DNA of 40,180 bases from Rhizomucor pusillus (GCA_900175165.2 FWWN02000654.1:1-40180); one strand, 5' to 3'; positions 12,089 through 23,196 are shown, counted from the first letter of the stretch. The notes: generated by a model not told the origin, from the letters alone. A program made the numbers and translations.

Positions 12089-13536
12089 TTACTCTTGAGC
12101 TGCTGATGCTGGCTCCTCTTCGTTCTTCTTGTCGGCTTTATCGCCATCTATAAGGGTCGGATCGTCAGTCAGGTATTTAAAAAGAAAATTCCCACACCGA
12201 AATGGGGCGTGCTTTTACCTTCTTGCAAATCTGAGGTCCAGAGGGTCAAGTTGTCTCTCAAGAGCTGCATGATGAGGGTGGAGTCCTTGTAAGATTCTTC
12301 GCTGAGAGTGTCGAGTTCAGCGATGGCATCATCGAAGGCCTGCTTGGCGAGGTGGCACGCGCGGTCGGGTGAGTTCATAATCTCATAGTAGAAGACCGAA
12401 AAGTTGAGGGCCAAGCCAAGGCGGATAGGGTGAGTAGTTGCGAGATCGACCTGAGCGACATCGGTAGCGGTCTTGTAAGCTTCGTGAGCGGCCTGGGATG
12501 CTGCGTCGCGCTCCTGACCTGTGGCATACTCTGCAACGTAACGGTGATAGTCACCCTTCCTACAATGTGTCGCACAAACGTGTCACGCAACCAAAAACAA
12601 ATCAAGGGCGTTTGTATAACCTTACATCTTGTAGTAGAACACCTTAGCTTCGCCCTCGGAGGCGGAGGGAATCAGGAACTCCTTCAAGAGTCCAAGAATG
12701 TCGTTGCAGACATCGTACAACTCGGACTCGATCTTTTTGCGGTACTCCTTGATCTTGGCAACTTGGGCCTCGTGGCCCTTGCTTTCTTCCTTTTGCTCGA
12801 TAGACGATACGATTCGCCAGGACGCACGGCGTGCACCAATCACGTTCTTGTACGCGACAGAGAGAAGGTTGCGCTCTTCGACGGACAAATCCACGCCCAT
12901 CTAAGCGAGACAAAGAAAGTCGTCAACAAACACTAATCTTTTTCTTCTTCCACTACCCCGTGATTTTCACTTGGTTGCATACCTTGGCTACATCCTTCAT
13001 GTACGATACCATTTCTGTTTAGGTGGGATGGAAGGGGAGAAATAGTGGGTGAATATGCATGTTGAAGACCAAGTAATTTGGGGGAGGAAAGGGGAGCAGA
13101 AAGGATAATAATATACCGCTCATCCTTTCCGCTTTCCCTTTCTGCTCCTTGCTTGCTTACCGTCGTAGCGCTCGGCCTGTTCGGCAATCTTGGCCATATA
13201 AACCTAGCATACCGTTTGCGTGTTAGAACAAAAAGCTTATTTGCGAGGCCAAGGAATACAGAGAAAGGAGAGGGGATTGTCTGGTTTGACAGCCTCCCCA
13301 ATCCTCGCTCTCTTTGTCGTTGTTGATGCTGTACCTTATCTTCGCGTTCCTAAGAGTATATACGTTAGAGGGGCACTGCACATTTATATATATATGAATC
13401 AAAGGGACACCAAAGCAGCGTAGCAAGTGCGCGTTGAGACGGGGCCACGTATACCCACACGAGTGTATAGCGCATAGGTACCGTGTGCACTTGTGTGCGC
13501 AGGGCGGTGTTTTGTGACAAGACTTACGTTGGACAT
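12089..13536 (-). CDS. 14-3-3 protein
   Basis: Dimeric phosphoserine/threonine-binding adaptor of cytosol and nucleus. Exons (-): 13528-13536, 13335-13349, 13161-13203, 12983-13014, 12626-12900, 12219-12559, 12089-12147; 257 aa, the usual length. Signature stretches are [20 protein letters not shown] (helix 3, with the phosphopeptide-binding Lys/Arg), [16 protein letters not shown] (binding Arg-Tyr) and [10 protein letters not shown] through NLTLWTSD (helices 7-9). The acidic C-tail ends EPASAAQE. The first two coding exons are only 9 nt (MSN) and 15 nt (EREDK). All introns are GT-AG. Identification is certain; it is a BMH1/BMH2/rad24 homologue. Confidence 0.97.
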
Positions 13537-14376
13537 GGTCAATCGTGTGGGTGTAGCGAGATGGAAGTGAAAGAGTGAAGAAAAAGCAAAAGAGAGAGAG
13601 ATAGAGGGGTGTAAAAGAGGGGACCGAGTGTGGGTTCCCAGACCTTTTTCTTCTGTCGTCACAGGCTCGTGCTGCACAGCGGCACATCCCCCCTTTCTTT
13701 GCTGTGCTTTGCTGCTGACTTTAACCTTTTGTGCACGGGAGCACGGAACAGACAACCCGAGCTGCTGCTCACCTTTTTTACTTCTCCTCCCGCCAGTATC
13801 GTCACAAAACTGGATTGTGCTCCTTTTTCTGTTTACTTACATAGTGAGAAGATGATATTGTATGAACTTTTGACTGTCGTGAAGATCTATGTTTAATTTG
13901 CAGGCTATGTATGTCCCTAAATTGAAAAGGCTGAGGTTGTCGACAAGAGCCGCATGTGCAACTGATATATTAACCTCAAGTCAAGTTGAAAAAGGAAATC
14001 GACCCACATTTTCCCTTTTCCATTCACAGATCGCATGCAAGTGTATACCGTTTGAATGATTGTCAGCTATCTACAGTTAAGCAACCTGAGCATTGCAAGC
14101 GGATTCGTCCTTCGTGCTACATGACAGCTTTATTCAATGTGCAGCATCGCTTCCAGCGTATCGGATGTAGTGCTTTTTTATAGTAACCATCAAATATCCA
14201 TGCTGCCCATTTATCGGGCAAAGTTCACATCTCCGGCAGTCGCGAGATGCTGCAATTTGATTTTCTACACGTGAGTCAGGTCAAGGGGTATTCTATTAAA
14301 CAAGTCGAAAGAGTAATAGTCACAACAGCAGCAGTAAGCTGCTGCCGGCATTTTTATATGAAAATCCATGATATCT
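13537..14376. other. Intergenic: 14-3-3 upstream region and MFS gene 3' region
   Basis: Between two minus-strand genes. The part adjoining 13537 has CT/GA tracts typical of a fungal leader. Open frames at 13628-13896 and 13986-14183 have no recognisable product. Nothing else seen. Confidence 0.5.
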
Positions 14377-15971
14377 CTAATCCGCAGAAGAAGAAGCCAC
14401 GCGATGGTAGCCGCGAGGATTGCGGTAATAAATACATGCACTCAGGCAGGTTAATATAAAGATCATGAACCACATTATATGAGCTCCAAAGTGGCTGTAT
14501 ATGTATCCTGAGGCAATGGTTCCGAGCCCGGTACCGAGACCTAGGTAGACGGTACCAAGCAGACCTTGAGCGCGGGCCTTAAGAGCCGGCGGTGCGATGG
14601 TATCAGCTTCAACGACTGCGGCGCTCCACAGAAGAGAGTATGCAAGACCTAAATATAGGGTTAACCACAAGTAAAATACTGAGCACCTGTCCTATTCATT
14701 CTTACCGTGAAGCGGCTGAATTACCATGACGAGCAAGGCGCCACCGCTTGGTAGGTATGTAGCGAGCATATACGCGATACAGCGAAACATGAGAATACCG
14801 TGGGTGCAGACGATCATTTTCTGTGGACCCAGAGAATGGAATATCTGAAATCATGACGATGCAATAATGAGCATCAATCCGATAACAAGTGAAAAAAAAA
14901 TGTGTTTGCCTTTTATCCCCTTACCTGTTTGGCAAAAAAGAAGCATACAACTTCGACGCAGCTAGCAAGAGGACCCAGTAGACCAACCATGGCAGGCGTT
15001 CCGTGCAGCTCTTTTTGAACAAACAAGAACAAGAATGCGATCATGACTCCCATGACAGCGCCTAATATCGTCATTGAAAAGTAAAACCGTACTGCGTGTG
15101 GGAGGGCTAGCAAGTCCTTTGTGGATGTCGGTCGCTGCCGCTGATCAATTATCTCCTCGTCATCCTCTACCACTGCTCCCGCTGTTGCTGCTTCCTCTTC
15201 CTCTTGTTCGTTCACTGTTAGAGGCGGTTTCACTGATGTGTATCGCGGTGTAAAATCGGTGACAAGGCACGTCAGGACGAATGCCAAGACACTCGAGCAG
15301 AAAACCACAAAGATGGCGTAAGGACCCCACGCATCCATCAGAACGCCGGTCAGAAACACGGAAAGGCCAAACCCGATAGGCGTGCCCATCTTTTGCTTTC
15401 CATACAGCTCCTGCTTGCGGTCGCCGAGCACGTACAAGGTCGCGCTGTCCGTCATGATCCCGATCACGGGATACCCGAAAAACGCGTAGCCAAGATAGCC
15501 CACACTCACCAAAATGGCAGCTACCTGTTGTTGCGCTTGCTCTTGTTCCAATACTTGCACGACACTCGGTACTAAACTAACAGATAAAAAGAACTAGATA
15601 GAGCGGATATTTTTTTGTCATGTATAAGCTTCTTGCGAGTATACGAGTGCCGGGAAAAATACTTGCCACGAGTGCGATGAGCATGTTGATTGTCATTGTC
15701 TTTTTGTACGATTTCGTCTTGTCGATCCTTGACATCCATAGTGGAAATGCGACGCAGGATACAAACGGCGCTGTGTTGCAAGAGACCCTAGTTATTTAAA
15801 CAATTCTATTTTTGTTTGTGTGTGGCACTGCTACTTGCTTATAGAGTAAATGAAGCCAATGATATCCGGTTTCAAACCTAAAGCTTTGTCACAGAACGTG
15901 GCCAGGTACAACTGTGCAGAACCAACACATGCAATGCCAAATACGTTAAGCAGTTTTAGTCCCAAGAACAT
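14377..15971 (-). CDS. Major facilitator superfamily transporter (MFS_1-like)
   Basis: Predicted 12-helix membrane transporter. Exons (-): 15839-15971, 15645-15770, 14925-15571, 14706-14844, 14377-14648; 438 aa. The first half shows the MFS pattern of this family: IGFIYSI, then PFVSCVAFPLW and a basic loop, then VSVGYLGYAFFGYPVIGIMTD. The second half contains GLAYSLLWSAAV and LGLGTGLGTIASGYIY, the glycine-rich helix of the LacY-like/MFSD6-like group. An acidic loop (EQEEEEAA) joins the halves. Intron 1 is best explained by a GC donor (15771-15838), restoring YSI-TPFVS. A GT-AG alternative (15788-15834) is also in frame but inserts seven residues into a conserved turn. The join at 15572-15644 is the least certain. 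Substrate unknown. Confidence 0.82.
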
Positions 15972-16077
15972 TTGATTACAAGAAAAACGGAGGAAAGCAA
16001 AAGATCAAATTGGAAAAAGAAAAAAGGAAAAGGTAGAACGCAGATATATATAGAACGAGCGAAAGCGGAATAGGTAG

Positions 16078-16190
16078 ATAGATAGAGAGAGTGTGTGTGT
16101 GTGCGAGAGAAAGAGAAAAGAATGAGCGTTTCGTGTAGAAGAAGGAAAAAGAAAAGAAAAGCAAACAAAAAAAGAAACAACAAAATTTAT
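16078..16190 (-). repeat. Low-complexity GA/GT tract
   Basis: Purine-rich on the + strand with a short GT microsatellite near 16090. On the minus strand this is a CT-rich tract lying 5' of the MFS gene and just beyond the stop of the WOPR gene. It probably serves as the MFS leader; the two genes are only 228 bp apart. Confidence 0.6.
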
Positions 16191-16199
16191 GGCTGCTAA

Positions 16200-17979
16200 C
16201 TACTTTAGCATGAGCGTCCCAGCGCCACCTAGATCACCTTCTGTCAGCTCCCCGCCATTGTCGTAAAGAGAGAGATGTGAGTAAAAGCTCTTGGGGATAG
16301 TCAGGTCCTGCTGATGGTTACTCAACGGTTGTTGTCGATGTTGATAGTGCATGTAGCCATCGACCCCGATGCTACCTCCTCCTCCGTATTGTTTTTCTTC
16401 CTGTTCTATACGTTGTCTAAAGTTTTCTTGTGTAGTTTCTGCCGTCGTGGGTTTAATGTCAATTGGAACGGAGGTGGTTGTAGGAGGATTGCACTGTGCA
16501 CTGTACGCAGCAGCAGCCATGGGATCAAAAAGAGGATGAGGATGATGCTGATCCTGTTGCTGAGGTTGCTGTTGGTGGTGTGATATTGCTTGATGTTGTT
16601 CTTGTTGCGTTTGTTGTTGTTGCTGCTGCTGCTGCGATTGTTGTTGAGAAGGAGGCGGGTTACTGTGCAGAGGATGGATCGGATTCAGCAGTTGCCCGAG
16701 GTGAGGATGGCTATCAGTCTCCACGGGAGACTGTTGCTGATGATGTAAGCTTGACCGGCGGTCGTTTGCATAGAAAGAAGCCTCTTGACCAAGATGGTTC
16801 ATGGCCAATGGCTGCGGTGCATCCTGCGCGGGAGGCAAGCTCATGATATCAGAGGAGCTATAGTTGCGAGGGAGAACCAGGGAAGAAGTGGAGTAATGCC
16901 GCTGATGCTGCGGGAAGGGCGGCTGTCTGACAGGCGACAGCATAGGAGTGCTTGGTGACGAAGACATACTCGAGGGAGATGGGATGGGATAGGCCGAATT
17001 GTACATGTTTATATTATATATGGAAGACTTTTGGTCCATATCCATACGCTGGTACATAAAGTGTTGCTGGGAAGGCATGGTCGACTGACCAAGACTCTCG
17101 TGGCCATGCAGTGACCCAACAGACATACTGCGCATAGCAGTCAAATTGCCACGGCGATCTTTTTTTGAATAATATATTATTAATTGCGAGCCATTGCAAG
17201 TACCTCTGCAGTTGATCTTACCAGCAAGGGACTCGGGGGGAGTCAAGGGACCAGCCGAAGCGGGATCGTAGGTCGATTCGACCATGGGCGGGATGCGAAA
17301 GTTCTGTTTGATCAAGAGTTCAGGTGAGATCTCGAGCGTAGCGAGTTCAGGGACAGACGAGGGCGTTCTCAATTTGCCGTGCAGAACGTCCTGGGGATGA
17401 TAGTAGGAAATCAAATGCTGTGCAACCCCGTTGACAACGATGGACATTGTCTTTTTGATCAGACCATCCTTGCGGAACTTGTATGAATCGGATAGACTTC
17501 CAACCAATTGCCTCTCACGACTGCGGTCTGGCGACATGGCGGTTGTGTCTGCGCTGAAGCTTCTCTGGCGCATATCGCCGGACGCCGCTGCTGCTGCCGC
17601 AGAGGATGACGAAGCAGAGGCAATAGAGAGGCGCTTCTCGCCAGGAGCTCGTTTGTCGAGCTCGCGATAAATAAGAAAGTTGCCGAGGATACGGGATGGA
17701 CTCCAAACACGGCCGTCCGTCCAGCGCTTGATACCTAGAAGCAAAAGGCGTTACATTAATCCATGCCGCGCACCGGGACCGTCCGCCTTCTTCGGCTGCA
17801 GCCGTACCTGACTCTCTCTCGTCAAACACAAAGACTGAACCGGACTGAATCATTCTCCTCTCCTTCTCTTGCAAGCGGCGACATATCCTCGGCAGCAGGC
17901 CTCGACGACACCCTTCGAATATGAGCAGCACATCTTGGGTACTTTCAATGAAACCATGGAATGTCTCGGTGACCAACAT
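16200..17979 (-). CDS. WOPR-family transcription factor (Gti1/Pac2, Wor1/Ryp1 type)
   Basis: Fungal master regulator family controlling morphology, sporulation or host-associated growth. Exons (-): 17808-17979, 17222-17734, 16200-17158; 547 aa. WOPRa occupies about residues 7-88 (FHGFIESTQDVLLIFEG; IKRWTDGRVWSPSRILGNFL, rebuilt over intron 1). WOPRb occupies about 134-182 (SDSYKFRKDGLIKKTMSI; LISYYHPQDVLHGKL). Between them lies a Ser/Ala-rich linker. The rest is a long disordered tail rich in Gln, His, Pro and Ser with polyQ, typical of activation regions. Intron 2 (17159-17221, 63 nt) has a good GTAAGA donor and AAG acceptor but no in-frame stop, so retention would add 21 residues. The family is certain; which branch (Gti1, Pac2 or Wor1) is not. 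Confidence 0.95.
16545..16660 (-). repeat. CAG/CAA-type repeat coding polyglutamine
   Basis: Interrupted CTG/TTG triplets on the + strand encode Gln-rich runs with His in the tail of the WOPR protein. Mixed codons (CAA and CAG) suggest an old tract that would be fairly stable. Confidence 0.75.
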
Positions 17980-19152
17980 GATGGCACACAGGAATGTCGT
18001 CTGTTAACTTGTATGGTTTTTGAGCTATAGCAGTGGCTTTGGTGGTCTCCCCTTTGCCTTTTCCTAATACTACGTTGAACGAATAGCAAGGTTAGAAAAA
18101 GGAAAGTCAAGCGAAGAGGGGAAAAGGAAAAGGTCGCGGACGAAATTGGGGTGTGGAAGGGCCCCGTTGCACAGACCCTCTACACTGCTATTTTCACGAG
18201 ACAGGTTGCCTACCCGCGGAATTTTTTTATTGCAAGATCGAGTGGGAAAAAGAAGGTTTGCTATTGTTCCCTTTCCTCTCCTTTGCTTACCGCTTCTTTA
18301 CACTTTGGCACCGACCTTCCCCTGGCCCGCGCTCGCAGTTGGGGCGTGAATCCGTGGGGTCAAACCACAAAGCCGGTGTGTGCTAGGCGACGGGAGACCT
18401 TAGCGCCACCCCTTTCCCTGGTCCCTGCTCCTCGTTGGTGTACATTCGTGAAGGAGTTTGAATTCGCTCTTCTCAACTGATTCGAGTCAGTTATTACCAA
18501 AACCTTGGCATCATGAATCATCACCACTACTTTAACCTTTTCCACGCTCTTAATGACTTCGATTTCCATGGATACCGGCTCGTACAGTGTGCAAGAAAAA
18601 TGTGCTGCTCTTTTTGTAGCAACAAGTCCATATTGTCGACTGAACCCACCTGCTTTGTTGAACCATACAGAAGCTAACGGAACCTGAAATTTCTGAGGTT
18701 TTTCTGCACTTTGACATCACTGGCAAGTGATACACTTTCCCGATACGTTATATTCCCCCGCCTGGTTCCAAACATCATCCACTTGGTGGCAACGCAGTGA
18801 AAAATCGGGTAGCTTATATACCTACTTTTGAGAAAAATATAACGGGTATCATTACACTGCTTGCTTATGTAACCAAGAAACTTTGATGACCCTTGGGCCC
18901 CTCTCTCTGATCGAGCTTGTTAACTACAACGATTGTGCGTCTGTGTATGTTGTCACGTTGAGTTGTTGTCTGATTACGATAAAAGCAACATACTCTATTT
19001 GGGAGGACCGAAGTTGCCTTGCTCCTCTTTCAAAACAGCTGCTTTTTTGTTGGCACGTCTGAGCTCTATTCCTTTGCTGATTTTCATGGTACCCAAACAA
19101 TATTGCCTCCCCAAGTCTTAACCAGTATGGCTACGTTCTGCAGCTCGAGTTT

Positions 19153-19171
19153 CGATCGTTTTAAACGATCG
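19153..19171. repeat. Perfect inverted repeat, 9-bp arms
   Basis: CGATCGTTT, one base, AAACGATCG. It sits at the edge of the decayed repeat region. It could be a protein-binding palindrome or chance. Confidence 0.6.
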
Positions 19172-19232
19172 ATATCTGAAGCAGCAAACAAGGTAGGGAT
19201 TACCACTGAGGAGACTGATTGTCAACAGATTG

Positions 19233-19383
19233 ATAGACCGCTTTCTGTGCATAGCCACATTGAACGACCATAATTTCCATCCAGATTGTTATTAATAACT
19301 AATGTTTGCGGCAATCTGCATTTTTATCGCAAATAAAAAAGAAAAATCATGGGCTATTTGATCGGTTTTTTTTCCTATCCAGT
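19233..19383 (-). repeat. Decayed repeat, copy 1
   Basis: On the + strand it shares ACCGCTTTCT, a following CAAATTGAA/CACATTGAA step and TTTGYGGCAATCTGCAT with the segment at 19795-19876, in the same order and orientation but with gaps. Read on the minus strand it gives DCRKH followed by a stop, matching DCHKHEFNLAYRK of copy 2. It is a broken copy of the same element. Confidence 0.5.
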
Positions 19384-19475
19384 TGGACGCATAACTAGTG
19401 CAGAGACTGTTGATAGTGAAGTATTTGAAAAGGGAAGGGGAACAGTAAATACTGTGAGACTGGGTGTTGTTGCTT

Positions 19476-19882
19476 TTAATGGAATAAGAAGCAAAGAATC
19501 AAGTGTACTGGTAGACAGTTAAAATAAGAGGGAGTTCTAATCGTTGTATCGCCTCCATCACTGATCAGTCCACACATACAACAGGCATATTCATCGCTGC
19601 TATTGGACAAAACGTTGCTGTCTAGGTATTCTTCAGCGGAAAGCTTGCTGAAGGTTCTTGGCAAAGCGCGGTAGAAATCAGTACAGCAACCCTGCTAGGC
19701 AAACTTAAATCGATCTTATTGACTAAGCTGTACACATAAACGCCACGTAAAGGCATCTGAAGCCGGTATAAAAAACAGTTGGTTTTGATTCGCTCACTAT
19801 ACCGCTTTCTATAAGCCAAATTGAATTCATGTTTGTGGCAATCTGCATCTTTCATTAGTCGTTTTCGATAGCCAGGAAGCAA
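19476..19882 (-). pseudogene. Decayed coding relic, copy 2 of the repeat
   Basis: Two overlapping minus frames, 19622-19882 and 19476-19664, read like one disrupted protein. The first contains DCHKHEFNLAYRKRYSERIK and CFLYRLQMPLRGVYVYSLVN and ends after ALCQEPSASFPLKNT. The other frame continues with FSKLSAEEYLDS and a C-x-x-C stretch (CCMCG). No start codon or plausible intron joins them cleanly. The pattern resembles lineage-specific repetitive proteins of Mucorales that I cannot name. A real short gene cannot be excluded. Confidence 0.4.
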
Positions 19883-20426
19883 AAGAATATCAGCAACAGA
19901 TACGATCCTTATGTATAAAATATGGTGTCTCTAAGCAAGCAATGGTGGTTTTCCCGTTACATAGTTCTCTGAGAAATATTGTATTATTGCAGTCGCTGAA
20001 CAGGACAAAGTGGCGTGCAACGCCTGATAGGGTGATTGGAAGGGACGGTTGTCATCTTTTGTTTATTATTTCAAATGTGATCGGATAGCCGGCAGACATT
20101 TTAAATGACGGTGGGAATATTCTTGTTTTGGCAATAATCGCCAGAAACCTTGGAAGAAGCGGAAACATGGGTGAACAGACACTACATCGTTTGTAATAAA
20201 GACTCAAAGATTTTGATGACATGCATGCAATGCAGTGGCACAATATGATGATGAAATTATCCATTCACATGTGCCAGCAATAATAAGCTTGCATCAGGCC
20301 CATGCAGGCATGTTTAGGATTGGGAATGGGGGAAGCCGTGACGGGTTTGGTAAGTGTGAAAGGGCGGGATATCCGGATCCGCAGGACAAAGCGACTGACC
20401 GCTGCATCCTCGTTTTCTTTTCCTTA

Positions 20427-21505
20427 ATGTCGACACCTTCCAGCAATCATCACTCGCCGCAGGGCGAGTTGCCGCCTATGGGCATATTCAATGATCACTT
20501 TTCTCTAAACAATCAACAGCAAGTATCAATGCTTTCAGTGTGACGGACAGGATCTTGGGACTGACATGCTAAAATAGCACAATGGCTGGTTCAAACTTGT
20601 CGAGTTCGCCTTACGGCTATGGAATATCGCCACCGATCGGCTCGGGATTCAATACACAGCATAGAGACAGCTTTGTACATAGGCAGGAGTTAGAGAATGC
20701 CTTTTACCGAGATCTTGTTTGTTGCAATCAGCGTATGCGAGACTTGCACCAGTTATTGCGCCACTTTGAAGAGCATCATTACCCGCAAGTTGCACAACAG
20801 ATGCAAGACGAGGAAAAAGAGCAGCAAGAAGTAGAACAGCAAGATAAAGATGATCATATGGATCATGACCCACAGGACATGACGATGCTGACAGAATCAC
20901 ACGCATTAACAGAAGATACAAACACAACAACGACAACGACGACAACGCCTGATACTCGTCAGCATATTATTATCGAGCACAGCGTAGCTGATGATACCAT
21001 TGTCTCTCACTTGACACATCCTCTCACCGACTTTGAGCCGCCACCTCATGAATTCTTCCTCTTCCCCACCGCATCCATAGACGCTGCTGCATCGGTGGCG
21101 CGCGGATACGAAGATCCCGAAAAGACATTGAGATCTGCCACGAGCGCGCAGCGTACATATGACGACCGCGAGAAACCATACAAATGTCCCGTGCCGGGAT
21201 GCTACAAATCATACAAGAACCCTAACGGTTTAAAATATCACAGAGAGCACGGGCACGTCAACGGCGCAGATGACGAAAGTAGCAAGCCTTTCCGGTGCAC
21301 CGTCGGAAATTGCCCTAAACGATACAAGCAAATGAGTGGGCTTCGGTACCATATCACCCATTGTCATCCGGAGGAGGCGCTTAGACATGAATCGCCGGTC
21401 TACCCCACTTCACAAATTGCATCTCCTTCGCCGCCGCCATCCTCTGTGCATAGTTTCGATGCTGGTAGTAAACCAGGCTCTCCATCCCCCAATGTACCAT
21501 ATTGA
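20427..21505 (+). CDS. Sfp1-like C2H2 zinc-finger protein
   Basis: Nuclear DNA-binding protein. The main exon is 20578-21505, with an ATG at 20582 giving 307 aa. Counting from that Met, finger 1 is CPVPGC...HREHGH (C202, C207, H220, H225) and finger 2 is CTVGNC...HITHCH (C239, C244, H257, H262). KCPVPGCYKSYKNPNGLKYH is the hallmark of Sfp1-type factors, which in yeast link TOR and nutrients to ribosome synthesis. The N-terminal half has an acidic/Gln region, a Thr run and two hydrophobic patches. An upstream exon 20427-20539 (start MSTPSSNHH) can be joined in frame by a 38-nt intron (20540-20577). If that join is wrong, translation starts at 20582. The family is clear; the target genes are unknown. 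Confidence 0.85.
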
Positions 21506-21942
21506 AAATAGTTGACACAACGCACAACCCACGCGTGCACGCACGTATATACATATACGCACTCACCCTTTATATATTGCTTTTTTTCCCTTGCTACAGC
21601 GCGCATCGGAGAATTAGGCTTGATGTAGCTGCCAATGTCTGTACCATTTCCACGATTGTAGTTTGCATGATATGACGGAAAACAAAAAAAAAGAAAAGTA
21701 GCAAAGAAAGAATTGCATTATTCCTTGCTGTTATCACTGTTACCCCGTTTTCCCCAATACTCTTGCTAAACTAGTAGATTAGCAAATGACATGGGTAGTT
21801 ACAACGGTAAAAAAGTACACAGATGGAAACGCTACTAGCTTTTTTTAACGTGCAGATAAAAATCTCCTTATCACTGTCTCCCTCCCGCCCCACACGCACA
21901 CTTTTTCCGCCAAAAGTTCTTCCTTTTTTTTGACACTCTAAT
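21506..21942. other. Intergenic: Sfp1-like 3' end and USP gene upstream region
   Basis: About 440 bp between two plus-strand genes. T-rich and CT-rich runs near 21900 look like the leader of the next gene. Nothing else is visible. Confidence 0.5.
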
Positions 21943-23196
21943 ATGCATACCGACGAAGAAGGTGAAAAATCATTGATCACATCGTCGTCATCTGTATCAC
22001 AACCATCACCGCCGTTATCATCATCATCGTCATCATCGCCGGGAAAGTCGGCATCAGCAGCCAAGAAGCTAGTGATTCAAGAACCGGACAAGAACCAGCC
22101 TGATCCACGCCAGCAGCAACGGGAAGAACGCCGCGGGTCGCTTTCATCCAGCACGCTATCCGTCAACCGACATGCATTCCAAGCTGGCCGCCATGCTTAC
22201 CACCGACGTGTTTCTTTTGATAATTCAACCAACGAAGCACCATCGGTGCATCACTCGTTTGTTTTGCGGAGGAGTACACAGGGATTCGAAAGAACCAAAC
22301 GGACACGGACGTTTATGATTCCCGTGGACTTGGATGGTGGATCAACCGATGCTGTGTGTAAAACAATGACGGTAACAATGGCTGCGGCTTGTTTTCACTG
22401 AAATATCTTGTACAAAACGTGTTTTCTCTCTTTAGGATTTTGTAGACGACGATGATATGGTGGTCGTTGTAGGAGCGTACAATGGGAGTAAGTCGAATAA
22501 AGATAGCAATTGTTAGGAGCAGTGTAAACAATGATCATTGCTGCAGAGCATCGAGATCCAGGATGGCCCAAGGAGAAGGCAGACGAACTTATGAATAAAT
22601 TGTACGAGTCGCATCAAATGGAAAAGGCAGGTGACACGTTGATCTCAAGTGGGAATATATTTTGACATTGGATAAAAAACATCATGCACACGCAATAATT
22701 AAAGTAGATTTCTTTTACGGTCGACCTTCAATCTGGGGATCCGAACGATATATTGGACAAAATGGCAAGTATATAAAGCTCTAATGTTTGGCATATACAT
22801 AGTGTGCATATTGACAATGGAAATATATACATATAAATATGGTAATAGATCGACATGTACGAGCCTGACATGGTTGTGGTGACAAATGTCGAAACATCAA
22901 AGTACAAGAACCAGCTGTCTGGGACAGGCGTATTTAAAGTTGCATTGAAACGGTGCAATGTCCCTATCTGCTTCGTGCATACGCGGCCGCGGCCACGGAG
23001 CCATTCGACGGGCGAGATCCGGCAACTGCCAAAACGCAAGTACTCGCTGGACCAAGCTATCCGAGCCACGTTGCTCCGGTCCCAATCCGATCCTCAGACT
23101 CCTCTTCTGCGCCGCTTGTCTTCATCCATGTCGACGCAAAGGAATCGATTCGTTGCCCGATTTGTAGAATGCTTTAAACCTTCCTCGGTTGAATAG
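21943..23196 (+). CDS. Universal stress protein (UspA) domain protein
   Basis: Exons (+): 21943-22371, 22436-22487, 22547-22626, 22708-22764, 22849-23196; 321 aa. The first 120 residues are disordered and rich in Ser and basic residues. The USP alpha/beta fold then appears only after splicing: strand 1 RTFMIPVDLDGGS, strand 2 DDMVVVVGAYNG, then EKISFTVDLQSGDPNDILDK, EPDMVVVTN and NVPICFVHTR. The usual ATP-binding glycine loop G-x2-G-x9-G-S/T is mostly absent (TNVETSKYKNQLSGTG), so nucleotide binding is doubtful. A basic Ser/Arg-rich tail follows. Introns 3 (22627-22707) and 4 (22765-22848) need GC donors (GCAGGT, GCAAGT) to keep the fold in frame. The role is unknown; stress or signalling is inferred from the domain. 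Confidence 0.75.

Larger units (their letters stand above)
17980..20426. other. Long intergenic region with decayed repeat copies
   Basis: About 2.4 kb between the divergent WOPR and Sfp1-like genes. The first kilobase is probably the long leader and promoter of the WOPR gene, as is usual for master regulators. From about 19120 to 19930 it holds two related but diverged segments, described separately. Open frames at 18146-18480, 18933-19273 and 20052-20264 have no recognisable motif. No intact mobile element was seen. Confidence 0.45.

Noticed and set aside
12430..12936. 168-codon + strand frame across the 14-3-3 gene
   Set aside because: Antisense shadow of the 14-3-3 exons on the minus strand.
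15788..15834. GT-AG alternative for intron 1 of the MFS gene
   Set aside because: In frame, but it adds seven residues in a conserved turn; the GC-AG choice restores the family pattern. Kept as an alternative in the feature.
20235..20426. Upstream extension of the Sfp1-like first exon to an earlier start
   Set aside because: The translation is unlike a coding exon, and the ATG at 20427 follows a CT-rich leader.
22708..22764. Alternative frame for this exon (reading FFYGRPSIWGSERYIGQ) using a GT donor upstream
   Set aside because: It cannot be joined in frame to the next exon, whereas the other frame completes the USP fold.
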